DNA from: Streptomyces sp. CB02366
GTDB lineage: Bacteria; Actinomycetota; Actinomycetes; Streptomycetales; Streptomycetaceae
Assembly (NCBI RefSeq): GCF_001905905.1
Contig: NZ_LIVT01000008.1
Location: 124,001-188,000 of the forward strand
Reading direction: 5' to 3'
Length of the DNA stretch: 64,000 nucleotides
Positions 52,122 to 61,048 of this stretch are shown piece after piece; the first letter of the stretch is position 1, and the number at the start of each line of letters is the position of its first letter. The position numbers and the translations under genes were made by a program. The notes below the pieces were generated by a model. It was not told the DNA's origin. It worked only from the letters and a program-made list of their open reading frames with translations, and did not search any database.

Positions 52122-52978
52122 GCCGCCCGCTCCTCGTTCTCCACGTCGCGGCCGGCGTAGAGCGCCGCCGCCATGCGCATGCCCTCGGACCACGCCACGG
52201 CGCCGACCTCGGCGGCCGTCAGGGCGCGCCCCGAGGCGTCGGTCCAGCCCAGCGGGCCCGTCTCGGTGTCGTACGCGCCGTATCCGTCGTGTTCGCCGAT
52301 CCAGATGCGCGCCTCGACGCCGGCGCCGTCCTCGACGACGGGGCAGACCGCGTACCCGCCGCGCGACCGGTATCCGAGCTGGGTGACGCGGCCGTGCAGG
52401 AAGCGCAGTTCCTTGAAGACGCCTCCGGCGTAGGTGTCCACGGAGGCGGTGTCCGGGGCGAGGCCGGCCGGGCGGCGCCACACCTCGCGGAACAACTGCT
52501 CCACGTTCTGGCGCACCTCCAGTTCGACCGCGAACTCCCGCAGCTCGTCGAGATCGTCGAGCAGGACGGGGTGGGGGACGCTGACGACGTCCGGGGTGAT
52601 GCGGACCGTGTCGCCGTCCAGGTCGACGAGGCCGAGACCGCGCTCGGGGTCGACGTCGCGCAGGAAGCCGGCGACTCCGCCGTCCGCGCCGGTGACCACC
52701 ACGTCCCTCAGGGCCGCCTGCCACGCCGGGTCGGGCCAGACCCGGGCGAGCACGGCGGTGGGGACGGGCAGCGAACGCACCATCCACTGCTCGACGTCGC
52801 TCAGGCACCGGCGCTCGTGCCGGTCCAGCCATTCGGTCAGTTGGCGAAGGCCGACGACGGCCGGATCATCCTTCAATTTCGCCGGAACGGACTTCAGCCG
52901 TCGGCCCTTGCCGTTGCGGCAGACCACCTTGCCCGCCTCCAGAGCGACTTCGTAGTCGCCCGCCGACACCCACCCCAT
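52118..52978 (-). CDS. DUF4132-domain-like protein, operon gene 1
   Basis: The 286-residue protein starts MGWVSAGDYEVALEAGKVVC and has LRQLTEWLDRHERRCLSDVE, PDPAWQAALRDVVV, AVELEVRQNVEQLFREVWR and FKELRFLHGRVTQLGYRSRGG, which I take as the DUF4132 core domain seen at the end of E. coli MolR. Its ATG opens the five-gene operon and its stop overlaps the giant protein start. It seems that E. coli's single protein is represented by two in this organism. No regulator is adjacent. Confidence 0.75.
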   Translation of the reverse strand: MGWVSAGDYEVALEAGKVVCRNGKGRRLKSVPAKLKDDPAVVGLRQLTEWLDRHERRCLSDVEQWMVRSLPVPTAVLARVWPDPAWQAALRDVVVTGADGGVAGFLRDVDPERGLGLVDLDGDTVRITPDVVSVPHPVLLDDLDELREFAVELEVRQNVEQLFREVWRRPAGLAPDTASVDTYAGGVFKELRFLHGRVTQLGYRSRGGYAVCPVVEDGAGVEARIWIGEHDGYGAYDTETGPLGWTDASGRALTAAEVGAVAWSEGMRMAAALYAGRDVENEERAA

Positions 52979-53369
52979 GCGCTGTTCTCCCCGTGGTTCC
53001 GGACGGCCGCCACACCGGCGGCACGCTGAAGAATCCCGTCGACGGCGACGCACCGTGACGAGTGGGAGAGACTCTAGGCGGCCCCAGTGACAACGCGTTC
53101 GGGGCCCTGCCGCATCGGCCTGCGGCCCCGCCCCGCGAGGGGGCTGCCGCCGCGGCTCGCGGGGCGGGTACCGGGCGCCCGGCCTTCCGAAGCGCCGGGC
53201 GGGGAGGCCGTCGCACCGGATCTTCCGCACAGGCCGCTCGCCCGCGGGCGCATCGCGCCTGTCCGCGGGCCGGCCCGGGAGACGGGTCCGGGGGCGCCCT
53301 TCCGTACGGGCGCCCCCGGGGCGGTTCAGCCGTGCTCACCCGGGGGCGACGGCACGGTGGTGCGCGGCG
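52979..53369. other. intergenic region between DUF4132 operon and trypsin
   Basis: About 390 bp that should carry the promoter of the DUF4132 operon and the terminator of the trypsin gene. No gene is convincing. Confidence 0.5.
53288..53319 (-). terminator. terminator of the trypsin gene
   Basis: A perfect 12-bp stem (53288-53299 against 53308-53319, 8-nt loop) lies 50 bp after the trypsin stop on the minus strand. Confidence 0.65.
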
Positions 53370-54149
53370 TCAGAGGGTGGCGGCCGCTGAGGCGATGGCG
53401 GCCGCGAAGGTCGAGACCTCGGTGTAGACGCCCGGGTAGCCGGGCCGGGCGCAGCCGTAGCCCCAGCTGACGATGCCGACCTGGATCCACGCACCGGCGT
53501 TGTCCCTGCGGAACATCGGGCCGCCGGAGTCGCCCTGGCAGGTGTCGACGCCACCGGTGTCGGGGTATCCGGCGCAGATCTCCTCACCGGCCACGAGCTC
53601 GCTGCCGTAGGCGGAGCGGCAGTCGGCATCGGAGACGAACGGGACGTTGGCCTTGAGCAGGTAGCGCTGCTGGCTGCCGCCCTCGCGGTTGGCGCCCCAG
53701 CCTGCGACGGTGAACGTGCCCTGGTTGTAGGCGGTGGTGGTGGCGATCTTCAGGGTGGGCTGGTTGATGGGCTGGGCGAGCTTGATGAGCGCCCAGTCCT
53801 TGCCGGTGCCGTTGTAGCCGGGGGCCTGGAGGACCTTGGTGGAGCGGACCTTGATCGCGCTGGACGACTGGAGGTCGACGACGCCGCCGGTGGCGGTGAT
53901 CGAGGTGTTGTTGCCCGATCCGCTCACGCAGTGGGCGGCGGTGAGGACGATGTCCTGGGTGTAGAGGGCGCCGCCGCAGCCCATGGAGAGCCGGACCATG
54001 AAGGGGAACTCGCCCTGGGCGGCGCGGGTTCCGCCGACGACGGGGTTGGGGGCCGCCGAGGCGGTGACGGGCTGGAGGCCGACGACCGCGATGGCGACGG
54101 TGGCGACGACGACGGAACATCTCTTCAGCGCACGCAGGAGTTGCTTCAC
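53370..54149 (-). CDS. sprT: secreted trypsin (SprT-like serine protease)
   Basis: The 259-residue precursor has a signal peptide, a short APNP propeptide and mature VVGGTRAAQGEFPFMVRLSM. The triad is visible: LTAAHC (His), GKDWALIKL (Asp) and CQGDSGGP (Ser), with the specificity Asp in DTCQGDSGG giving Arg/Lys preference. By memory it matches S. griseus trypsin nearly throughout, including length. GTG at 54149 has AAAGG upstream. S. griseus sprT is controlled by AdpA; TTGGCCGAAA at 54271-54280 (minus strand) loosely resembles an AdpA site. The SSI-type inhibitor at 17.8 kb has an Arg P1 suited to this protease. Confidence 0.96.
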   Translation of the reverse strand: MKQLLRALKRCSVVVATVAIAVVGLQPVTASAAPNPVVGGTRAAQGEFPFMVRLSMGCGGALYTQDIVLTAAHCVSGSGNNTSITATGGVVDLQSSSAIKVRSTKVLQAPGYNGTGKDWALIKLAQPINQPTLKIATTTAYNQGTFTVAGWGANREGGSQQRYLLKANVPFVSDADCRSAYGSELVAGEEICAGYPDTGGVDTCQGDSGGPMFRRDNAGAWIQVGIVSWGYGCARPGYPGVYTEVSTFAAAIASAAATL

Positions 54150-54503
54150 GGACTGCCTTCTTTCGTGGGGGCTGTGGGAACCACGGCAGGGGCACGACGA
54201 CACATTGGTCATGCACCCGTCAAAGCGTTCCGATTGTCGGGAACGGATGACCGCCGACACAAGGCACACTTTTCGGCCAACACCGGAGGGATCCGCCGAT
54301 GACACGGGTTCAGCCGGAGAAAGAGCCGCCATGGGCCGGGAGGACGACCAGGTCTTCGGTGAGGCGCACGAAGGCGTGCGGGGCCTCCCCCCACCGCGCG
54401 GCCCGGACCAACGCGCTTGCGGTGACGGCCGGACCACCGGGACTGCCGCCCGCCAGGACCGGAGGCCCGGACCGGATGGGCCGGGGCAGGACGGCCACCA
54501 CGG
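54150..54503. other. trypsin promoter region
   Basis: About 350 bp holding the trypsin promoter and the 3' end of the LysR transcript. No gene is seen. The AdpA-like hexamer noted above is the only candidate site. Confidence 0.4.
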
Positions 54504-55442
54504 TCAGCCGTTCGGCGGGACGCCCAGGTCGTAGGACTCGGGTGGCAGGGCGGTGACCACATCGAGCAGACGGACCACCGCGGGATCGGCGTCGGGCCGG
54601 TGGATGGCGTGTACGGCGGTGTCCAGAGCGCTCGCCCGTCCCCGGAGGGCGATGACGCTGACGCCGGCCACGGCGAGGTGCCGCATGCCTTCGGGCACGA
54701 GGCTCACGCACAGGCCCGCGGCCACATAGCTGAACAGTCCGCTGAGATCATCCGCGACCGCCACTCCTCTTGGGGTGAACCCGGCTTCGTGGCAGACGAG
54801 TTGGAGCTGCTGGGCGAGAAAGGGCAGCGCGGTCGGATCGGGCAGCACGAAATCCTCCTCCGCCAGCTCCGCCAGGTCGACCGACCCGGCCCCGGACAAC
54901 CGGTGGTCGCGCGGCACCGCGACGCCGATTCGTTCGGTGGCGATGACCATGTCGACCAGGTCCTCGGAGAGCCGCGAGGGGTCGCGCAGGAAGCCGAGGT
55001 CCAGTGCGCCGGTGCGCACCAGGTCGACCACGCCGGCCGACGATCCGTGGTGAAGGTGCACACGGAGTCCGGGCAGCTGTTCGGCTGCCGCTCGCAGCAC
55101 CGCAGGAAGGTAGAGGTGGCTGAGGAGGCTGACGTAGCCGATCCGGACATCCCCTTCCAGGCCGTTGGCGACCCGCCGGGCACGTGCGACCGCGGCGCTC
55201 CGCAGGTCGAGCAGCCGCTGGGCGTCGGATGCGAACACCCGACCGGCCGCGGTCAGCCGTACGCCGCCCGGACCGCGGTCGAGCAGGCGCGTGCCCACCG
55301 CCCGCTCCAGACGCTGGATCGACTGACTGAGCGGCGGCTGGCTCATACCGAGCCGCTCGGCAGCCCGGCCGAAGTGCTTCTCCTGCACCACGACCAGGAA
55401 CTGCTCCAGGAGCCTTCGAGAGAAATCGATATCATCAGCCAT
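54504..55442 (-). CDS. LysR-family transcriptional regulator
   Basis: The 312-residue regulator has the N-terminal wHTH (LLEQFLVVVQEKHFGRAAERLGMSQPPLSQ) and a substrate-binding domain (RIGYVSLLSHLYLPAVLR; DLGFLRDPSRLSEDLVDMV). ATG at 55442 is chosen; GTG at 55451 is possible, and neither has a clear ribosome site. It is divergent from the dehydrogenase-propeller cluster and is the likely regulator of it. The 55443-55600 gap holds an AT-rich stretch (ACACAATCATATATTGGAC, 55450-55468) suited to a LysR box. Confidence 0.92.
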   Translation of the reverse strand: MADDIDFSRRLLEQFLVVVQEKHFGRAAERLGMSQPPLSQSIQRLERAVGTRLLDRGPGGVRLTAAGRVFASDAQRLLDLRSAAVARARRVANGLEGDVRIGYVSLLSHLYLPAVLRAAAEQLPGLRVHLHHGSSAGVVDLVRTGALDLGFLRDPSRLSEDLVDMVIATERIGVAVPRDHRLSGAGSVDLAELAEEDFVLPDPTALPFLAQQLQLVCHEAGFTPRGVAVADDLSGLFSYVAAGLCVSLVPEGMRHLAVAGVSVIALRGRASALDTAVHAIHRPDADPAVVRLLDVVTALPPESYDLGVPPNG

Positions 55443-55600
55443 ATTGCCCACTACACAATCATATATTGGACAGACCTCACGGGGCGGGTGTCGACTGGGT
55501 CGTACAGCAGCGCGCCCCCAGGGGCGGCTGTTCGGCTCCGTGACCTGCGGAGCTGTCGGCAGGCTTGCCGATTTTCCGCCGTATGTGTGGGGTGGTCTTC

Positions 55601-56500
55601 GTGGCGGTCGTGACGATCGTCGGTGCGGGCGTCATCGGTGTCTCCTGGGCGCGGCTGTTCGCCGCGGGTGGCTGGGAGGTCCGGGTCAGCGACCCCCGGC
55701 CCGATCTCCAGGAGGTGGTGGCGCGGGAGCTGGCCGATGTGGCGGTCACGGCCACCGCCGATCTGGCCGGGGCCGCGGACGGCGCGGACTTCGTTCAGGA
55801 GGCGGGGCCCGAGCGCGTCGAGGTCAAGAAGCAGGTGTTCGCCACGCTGGCCGCGCACACGCGCGACGGCGTGGTGCTGGCCTCCTCCTCGTCCTCCCTG
55901 CTGCCCTCGGTCATCGCACGGGGCAACCCGGCGGCCGACCGCATCGTGATCGGCCACCCGTTCAATCCGCCGGAGCTGATGCCGCTCGTCGAGGTCGTGC
56001 CGGGGCCGGGTACGTCCGACCGCACGGCCGACCGCGCGGTCGAGGTCTACCGGGGGCTCGGCAAGCTGCCGATCCGGCTGAGGAAGGAGGTCCCCGGCTT
56101 CGTCGGCAACCGCCTCCAGAAGGTCTTCAACGACCAGGCCGCCCACCTCGTCCAGGAGGGGGTCATCGACGTCCGGGACCTCGACGACCTGGTGCGGGCC
56201 TCGCTCGGGCTGCGCTGGGCGACCGTCGGCCCGTTCGAGAGCGGCATCCTGGGCGGCGGCCCCGGCGGCATGCGGCACCTGGCCCGGCACGTCGGCTCCC
56301 AGATGACCTTCGAGACCGGCACTCCGGACCCGGCCCGGATGGGCGAGGTCCTCGACGCCGTCGAAGAGGCGTACGGCACCGGCGAACCCGCCTACGAGCG
56401 GCTCGCCGAACTGCGCGACGGCCGCACCCGCGCCGTCCTCGGACCGCTCGGCTGGACCGAGCCGCCATCCGGCGACGACCGGGACGACCACTCACGGTGA
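55601..56500 (+). CDS. 3-hydroxyacyl-CoA dehydrogenase, NAD-binding (lambda-crystallin-like)
   Basis: The 299-residue protein has the Rossmann motif VTIVGAGVIGVSWARLFAAG, QEAGPERVEVKKQVF, and IVIGHPFNPPELMPLVEVVP with the catalytic His, plus the helical C-terminal domain (VPGFVGNRLQKVFNDQA). It oxidises a 3-hydroxyacyl-CoA or a similar 3-hydroxy acid with NAD+. GTG at 55601 fits the family's short N-terminus; ATG at 55583 would add six residues. It starts the LysR-linked operon. The TGA overlaps an in-frame GTG of the next gene. Confidence 0.9.
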   Translation: MAVVTIVGAGVIGVSWARLFAAGGWEVRVSDPRPDLQEVVARELADVAVTATADLAGAADGADFVQEAGPERVEVKKQVFATLAAHTRDGVVLASSSSSLLPSVIARGNPAADRIVIGHPFNPPELMPLVEVVPGPGTSDRTADRAVEVYRGLGKLPIRLRKEVPGFVGNRLQKVFNDQAAHLVQEGVIDVRDLDDLVRASLGLRWATVGPFESGILGGGPGGMRHLARHVGSQMTFETGTPDPARMGEVLDAVEEAYGTGEPAYERLAELRDGRTRAVLGPLGWTEPPSGDDRDDHSR

Positions 56501-56562
56501 CTTCACCGCCGGCCGCGAACGAGGGGCCGGCCCTCATGAACGACGCAGCAAAGGAAAGCACC

Positions 56563-57471
56563 ATGCCGCGATCACTGCTGGCACTCCAGGTGATCCCCGG
56601 AAAGATTCTGAGGATCGACACCTCCGACGGCCGCGTGACGACTCTCCTCGACGATGCGGGGGCCGCCCCGGACGGCATCGTCGTGGACTCCCGCACCGTG
56701 TACTGGACCACCATGGGCACTCCCACCGTCGTCCCCGATGTACCGGGCGAAGCCGGACAGGACTTCTCCCGGCGCAATGGCGGCGTCCACTCCCTGGGTC
56801 TGGACGGCGGACCGCAGCGCGATGTGCTCGCGGCCGGGGCGGTCACCACCGGCAAGCAGCTCACCTCCGACGGCGCCGGAACGCTGTACTGGGGCGACCG
56901 CGAGGGCCACCGGGTCAGCCGTGTCCGGACCGACGGCAGCGACCCCGCCGACCTCGTGGTCACCCCTGCCGGGGACGGGGTCATGGGCGAGTGCGTCGGC
57001 GTGGCCGTGGACCCCGCCCGCGGGCACCTGTACTGGACCCAGAAGGGCCCGACCAAGGGCGGCAAGGGGCGGATCCTCCGTGCCGGCCTTCGCCTCCCGG
57101 CCAGCGAGACCCCCGAGAACCGCTCCGACATCGAGGTGCTGTGGGACGGGCTCCCCGAACCCATCGACCTCCACCTGGACGGCGACTGGCTCTACTGGAC
57201 CGACCGCGGCGCACCGCCCTCGGGCAACACGCTCAACCGCGCACCCGTCCCGGAACCCGGCGAGCACGGGCGGAGCCCCGAGATCCTCGCCGCCGGATTC
57301 GCCGAAGCCATCGGCCTCGCCGTCGACGGCGAGGCGGGCATCGCCTACGTCTCCGACCTCGGCGGCCATCTGCGCGCCTGCCCCTTGCCCGGCGGCCCCG
57401 CTGCCGGACGGCAGCCGTACGAAGTCGCCGAAGTGCCGTTCCCTCTGACCGGGCTGTGCCTGCTCCCCTGA
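56563..57471 (+). CDS. YWTD-repeat beta-propeller protein
   Basis: The 302-residue protein has repeated YWT motifs of LDL-receptor-B type propellers (VYWTTMG, LYWGDREGHRVSRVRTDGS, LYWTQKGPTKGG, LYWTDRGAP). ATG at 56563 has AAAGGAAAG at good spacing; GTG at 56497, overlapping the upstream stop, and ATG at 56536 are alternatives. No signal peptide. Such cytoplasmic propellers may be lactonase-like hydrolases of sugar acid or acyl lactones; an enzymatic residue cannot be assigned. It lies between two 3-hydroxyacyl-CoA dehydrogenase-like genes. Confidence 0.85.
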   Translation: MPRSLLALQVIPGKILRIDTSDGRVTTLLDDAGAAPDGIVVDSRTVYWTTMGTPTVVPDVPGEAGQDFSRRNGGVHSLGLDGGPQRDVLAAGAVTTGKQLTSDGAGTLYWGDREGHRVSRVRTDGSDPADLVVTPAGDGVMGECVGVAVDPARGHLYWTQKGPTKGGKGRILRAGLRLPASETPENRSDIEVLWDGLPEPIDLHLDGDWLYWTDRGAPPSGNTLNRAPVPEPGEHGRSPEILAAGFAEAIGLAVDGEAGIAYVSDLGGHLRACPLPGGPAAGRQPYEVAEVPFPLTGLCLLP

Positions 57472-57632
57472 CCGGCCGGTCTCCGGAGCCTCCACCGAAC
57501 CGGGCAGGGTTCGCGGCTCATCGCGCCCGCCCCGGCCCCCCGCGTGGACCGTCCGGCCGCCCGGCCGCCCGGTGACGCACCACCAACGACATCCCAGCGG
57601 AACCCCCAGCAACCGCAGAAAGCAGGAGCGCC

Positions 57633-58523
57633 ATGTCCTCCACCCTTCCCGGCGGCATCCATGACCGTCCGGTCGCCGTCATCGGCTCGGGCACCCTCGG
57701 GCGCCGGATCGCCCTGATGTTCGCCACCCGCGGTGGTGCGGTACGGATCTACGACACGTCCCTCGCTGCGGGCAAGGAGGCCGTGACCTATGTCGAGCAG
57801 AACATCGACCGCGTCGCGGCCACGGTGGAGGGGGGCCGTCCGGGCCGGGCGATCGTCACCGACGACCTGTCCCACGCGCTGTCCGGCGCCTGGCTGGCGG
57901 TGGAGGCGGTACCCGAGCGGCTGGATCTGAAGAAGCAGATCTTCCGCCGGCTGGACGAACTCGCCGAGCCGGACGCCATCCTGGCCAGCAACTCCTCCTC
58001 CTACGCCTCGCGGCAGTTCATCGACCACGTCCGGCGCCCGGAGCGGGTGCTGAACATGCACTTCTACATGCCGCCCGTACAGAACGCCGTCGACCTGATG
58101 AGCGACGGCAGGACCGACCCGGACGTCATCTCCTTCCTGCGGAAGGAGCTGCCCGGATACGGGGTCCACCCCTTCGTCGCGCTCCAGGAGTCGACCGGGT
58201 TCATCTTCAACCGCGTCTGGGCCGCCATCAAGCGGGAGGCGCTGCGGGTCGTCGCGGAGGGCGTCTCCACCCCACAGGACGTGGACGCCATGTGGAAGAT
58301 CAACATGGGCACCCCGGCCGGCCCCTTCCGGATGATGGACCAGGTCGGCCTCGACGTCGTGCTCGACATCGAGAACCACTACGCCGAGGAGAACCCCGGG
58401 CTGCCCGAGGGACCGCGCGTGCTGCTCGAGAAGTACGTCGCCGCCGGGCGCCTGGGCGCCAAGACCGGCCAGGGCTTCTACGACGACTACCGCGAGAACA
58501 CCGGGCGGCAGGCCGGGTCCTGA
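57633..58523 (+). CDS. second 3-hydroxyacyl-CoA dehydrogenase-family protein
   Basis: The 296-residue protein has Rossmann VAVIGSGTLGRRIALMFATRG, VEAVPERLDLKKQIF, ILASNSSSYASRQFI and VLNMHFYMPPVQNAVDLM with the catalytic His, and ends TGQGFYDDYRENTG as in the family. It differs from the first dehydrogenase of the operon (only about a third identity by eye), so each probably acts on a different intermediate. ATG at 57633 has AGCAGGAG upstream. The gap of 160 bp from the propeller suggests either a shared transcript or an extra promoter. Confidence 0.92.
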   Translation: MSSTLPGGIHDRPVAVIGSGTLGRRIALMFATRGGAVRIYDTSLAAGKEAVTYVEQNIDRVAATVEGGRPGRAIVTDDLSHALSGAWLAVEAVPERLDLKKQIFRRLDELAEPDAILASNSSSYASRQFIDHVRRPERVLNMHFYMPPVQNAVDLMSDGRTDPDVISFLRKELPGYGVHPFVALQESTGFIFNRVWAAIKREALRVVAEGVSTPQDVDAMWKINMGTPAGPFRMMDQVGLDVVLDIENHYAEENPGLPEGPRVLLEKYVAAGRLGAKTGQGFYDDYRENTGRQAGS

Positions 58524-58834
58524 GGGTCTGGGCCGCGGCGCCTCTCCGCAGCCGGCGTACAGAACACACCGCGCATCGGGTGTGGCTGGCGCTGTGACCG
58601 CTACGGTTCGCCGGGGGCGAGGCGGTCGGGCTCAGCCGAACCTGTCGGCGAGCAGACCGCTTCAGCTCCACCCGGGCCGCAGGGCGGCCGAGCGGAACCG
58701 GGCCATCCGGATACCGTACCCCTCGTGCGGGAACCGTTCCGGCTCTTCGGGACTCCCCTTCCATGGCGTTCCATGGTGCCCGTAGTCGGTCCCCGCGGTG
58801 GCGCCGTACCGAGCCAGCCGAAGAAGAACCGAGG
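58524..58834. other. intergenic stretch
   Basis: About 310 bp between the dehydrogenase and the serine hydrolase gene. A promoter is expected here; no gene or clear repeat is seen. Confidence 0.4.
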
Positions 58835-60094
58835 ATGACCGTGCCCCTGTCGTCACACCGCCGCCTGACCGCGAGTGCCGCTCTGCTGGCAGCACTCGCC
58901 GGCGGTCTCGCCCCCGCCACCAGCGCGCACGCGGCCCCCACCGCCACACCGATCCAGACACCCGCGCCCGACATGGCCGGCATCGTCGCCGCTCTTGAGT
59001 CCTCGGTGGCCAACGGGGCGCCGGGGGCGATGGCCCGCTACTCCGGCCCGGACGGGACCAGGGGAAGGGCCGTCGGCGTCCGTGACCGGGAGTCGGGCGC
59101 GGCCATGGACACCCGGGCGCGGTTCCGGATCGGCAGCGTCAGCAAGACGTTCTCCAGTGTCGTGCTGCTTCAACTGGTGGAAGAGGAAAGGCTGAAGCTG
59201 GACGCGCCCGTCAACACGTACCTTCCGGGGCTCCTGCCCGACGAACGGATCACGGTCCGTCACCTCCTCACCCATCGCAGCGGTCTGGCCGACTACACCA
59301 ACGCCATGTTCAACCAGACCGTGCCGGGCTTCGAGGCGGTACGAAACCGGGTGTTCAGCTACCAGGAACTGGTCGACCTCTCCCTCGCCGAGCCCCGGAC
59401 CACCGAGCCCGGCGCCGCGTACAAGTACTCGAACGCCAACTTCGTCGTCGTCGGCATGCTGATCGAGAAACTGACGGGACGTCCGGTGGCCGACGCCTAC
59501 CAGCGGCGCATCATCGAGCCGCTGGGGCTGCGCAGAACCGCGTACGTCCACCCGGACACGCGCATCCAGGGCGCACATGTGCGCGGCTACCTGCACCCCG
59601 ACGAGGCGGGCGCCCCGCTCGTCGACTCCACCGAGCAGACCGTGTCCTGGGCGCAGTCCGCAGGCGCCGTCATCTCCAACCCGGTCGACCTCAACACCTT
59701 CACCAGCGCCCTGATGCGCGGCCGGCTCCTGTCTCCGGCGACGTTGGAGGCCATGACCACGGTCACGCCGACGGACGCCACCAACACCCGGTTCTACGGC
59801 CTCGGTCTGCGCCGCTACGACCTGTCCTGCGGAACCCAGGTGTTCGGCCACACCGGCACGGTCCAGGGCTTCTACACCTACGCCTTCTCCACCCGCGACG
59901 GCCGCCGCAGCCTTTCGGCGGTGGCCAACACCTCCAACCACGGTGCCGCGAACACCGCGCTGGGCGGCACCCTGGAGGCCGCCTTCTGCGGTAAGAAGCC
60001 GGCAGCCGCCCCGACTGCGCGCTCCACGGCGCCGTCGGGCGCCCGCGACCACGCGCCGCTGCCCGCCGAGCGTGACCTGCCCGAGCGTTACTGA
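58835..60094 (+). CDS. secreted beta-lactamase-family serine hydrolase (DD-peptidase-like)
   Basis: The 419-residue protein has a signal peptide (SAALLAALAGGLAPATSAHA), the SxxK motif SVSK in FRIGSVSKTFSSVVLLQLVE, YxN as YKYSNANFVVVG, and HTG in FGHTGTVQGFYTYA. It is a class C-like D-alanyl-D-alanine carboxypeptidase/esterase. ATG at 58835 fits the signal peptide start. The last 40 residues are a Pro/Ala-rich tail. No neighbours indicate a substrate. Confidence 0.9.
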   Translation: MTVPLSSHRRLTASAALLAALAGGLAPATSAHAAPTATPIQTPAPDMAGIVAALESSVANGAPGAMARYSGPDGTRGRAVGVRDRESGAAMDTRARFRIGSVSKTFSSVVLLQLVEEERLKLDAPVNTYLPGLLPDERITVRHLLTHRSGLADYTNAMFNQTVPGFEAVRNRVFSYQELVDLSLAEPRTTEPGAAYKYSNANFVVVGMLIEKLTGRPVADAYQRRIIEPLGLRRTAYVHPDTRIQGAHVRGYLHPDEAGAPLVDSTEQTVSWAQSAGAVISNPVDLNTFTSALMRGRLLSPATLEAMTTVTPTDATNTRFYGLGLRRYDLSCGTQVFGHTGTVQGFYTYAFSTRDGRRSLSAVANTSNHGAANTALGGTLEAAFCGKKPAAAPTARSTAPSGARDHAPLPAERDLPERY

Positions 60095-60423
60095 GGTCCG
60101 GCAGGACCGGCTGCCCCGCCCCCCGCGCGCTGGAGCGCGACCTATCGTTCCCGTGTGCCGACGCGCTGTTCGTACCCCTCGCCGGTCCCGGCGCAGCGAC
60201 TGCCGGCCGGCGCGGGGCGCCGGGGCGGCCGGTCCTGCCCGGCGCCGGCCCGCAGAGCGATGGAGCGGGGCGATGACGCGGTCGCGGAGCGGGTCCAAGG
60301 GGGTGCGGCCCCGCACACCCCGCCTCGGCCCGCCGAAGGCATCGGAGCGCTCCTACGGCGCGGGCGGCCCTCCGACGTCGCCTTCGGCACCCGGAACGTC
60401 TCGTCGGGTCCGCCCGGCTCGTC
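60095..60423. other. intergenic stretch
   Basis: About 330 bp between convergent genes, GC-rich with imperfect inverted repeats (for example GGCGCCGGGGC against GCCCGGCGCC near 60216-60246), possibly a terminator for one or both. No gene is seen. Confidence 0.4.
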
Positions 60424-60960
60424 TCAGCGGAGCGAGCGGAAGGTCGTCCGGATCTCCTCAGTGAGGACCGTGGGCTGCTCAAGGGCCGCGAAATGCCCGC
60501 CGTGGTCCAGTCGGCGGTAGTGAAGGACGTTGGCGTACCGCCGTTCGATCCACCGCCGGGAAGCCTGGACGGCCTCGCCGGGGAAGATGCTGAATCCCGC
60601 CGGCACGTGGTTCGGCCCGGACGGTGCGGGCGCCTCTTGCCGTGCTTCCCAGTACGGGCGTGCCGAGGAGGCACCGGTGTCGGGCAGCCAATACATCATG
60701 ATGTCGTCCAGAATTTCGTCGCGGTCGATGACCGATTCGGGGTCGGCACCGCTGTCCGTGACGTCCTGGAAGAGTGTGTAGATCCATGCGGCCAGCCCGG
60801 CGGGCGAGTCGGCGAGTGAGTAGCCGATGGTCTGCGGCCTGGTGGACTGCTCCTTGAAGCAGCCGTCCAGCAGTGTCCGGCAGTTCTGCGCTGTGGCCGG
60901 CATGCGCTGCTCGTCCGGCGTCGCCTCGTTGGACGAGCAGCAGACCGCGGTGGAGGACCG
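60424..60960 (-). pseudogene. truncated epoxide hydrolase (C-terminal half)
   Basis: The minus-strand frame has the C-terminal segment of microsomal-type epoxide hydrolases: RPQTIGYSLADSPAGLAAWI, MMYWLPDTGASSARPYWEAR, PAGFSIFPGE and YRRLDHGGHFAALEQP with the catalytic His. An ATG at 60903 would give 159 residues, against about 380 normally. The N-terminal catalytic Asp domain is absent; the oxidoreductase gene ends at 61049. It is a degraded gene, left after a deletion. Confidence 0.75.
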
Positions 60961-61048
60961 TGCGCCCGCCCCGTTCGCGGAAGTCCGTGAAGCCCCCGAG
61001 GCACGGTGGTCGGCGAGATGCTCCCCGCTCCGTGCTCAACGGCGGTTC

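Noticed and set aside
39872..52978. Molybdate regulation (MolR) as the function of the DUF4132 operon
   Set aside because: No molybdate transport or cofactor gene is nearby, and the E. coli name rests on weak early evidence; family membership alone does not give the function.
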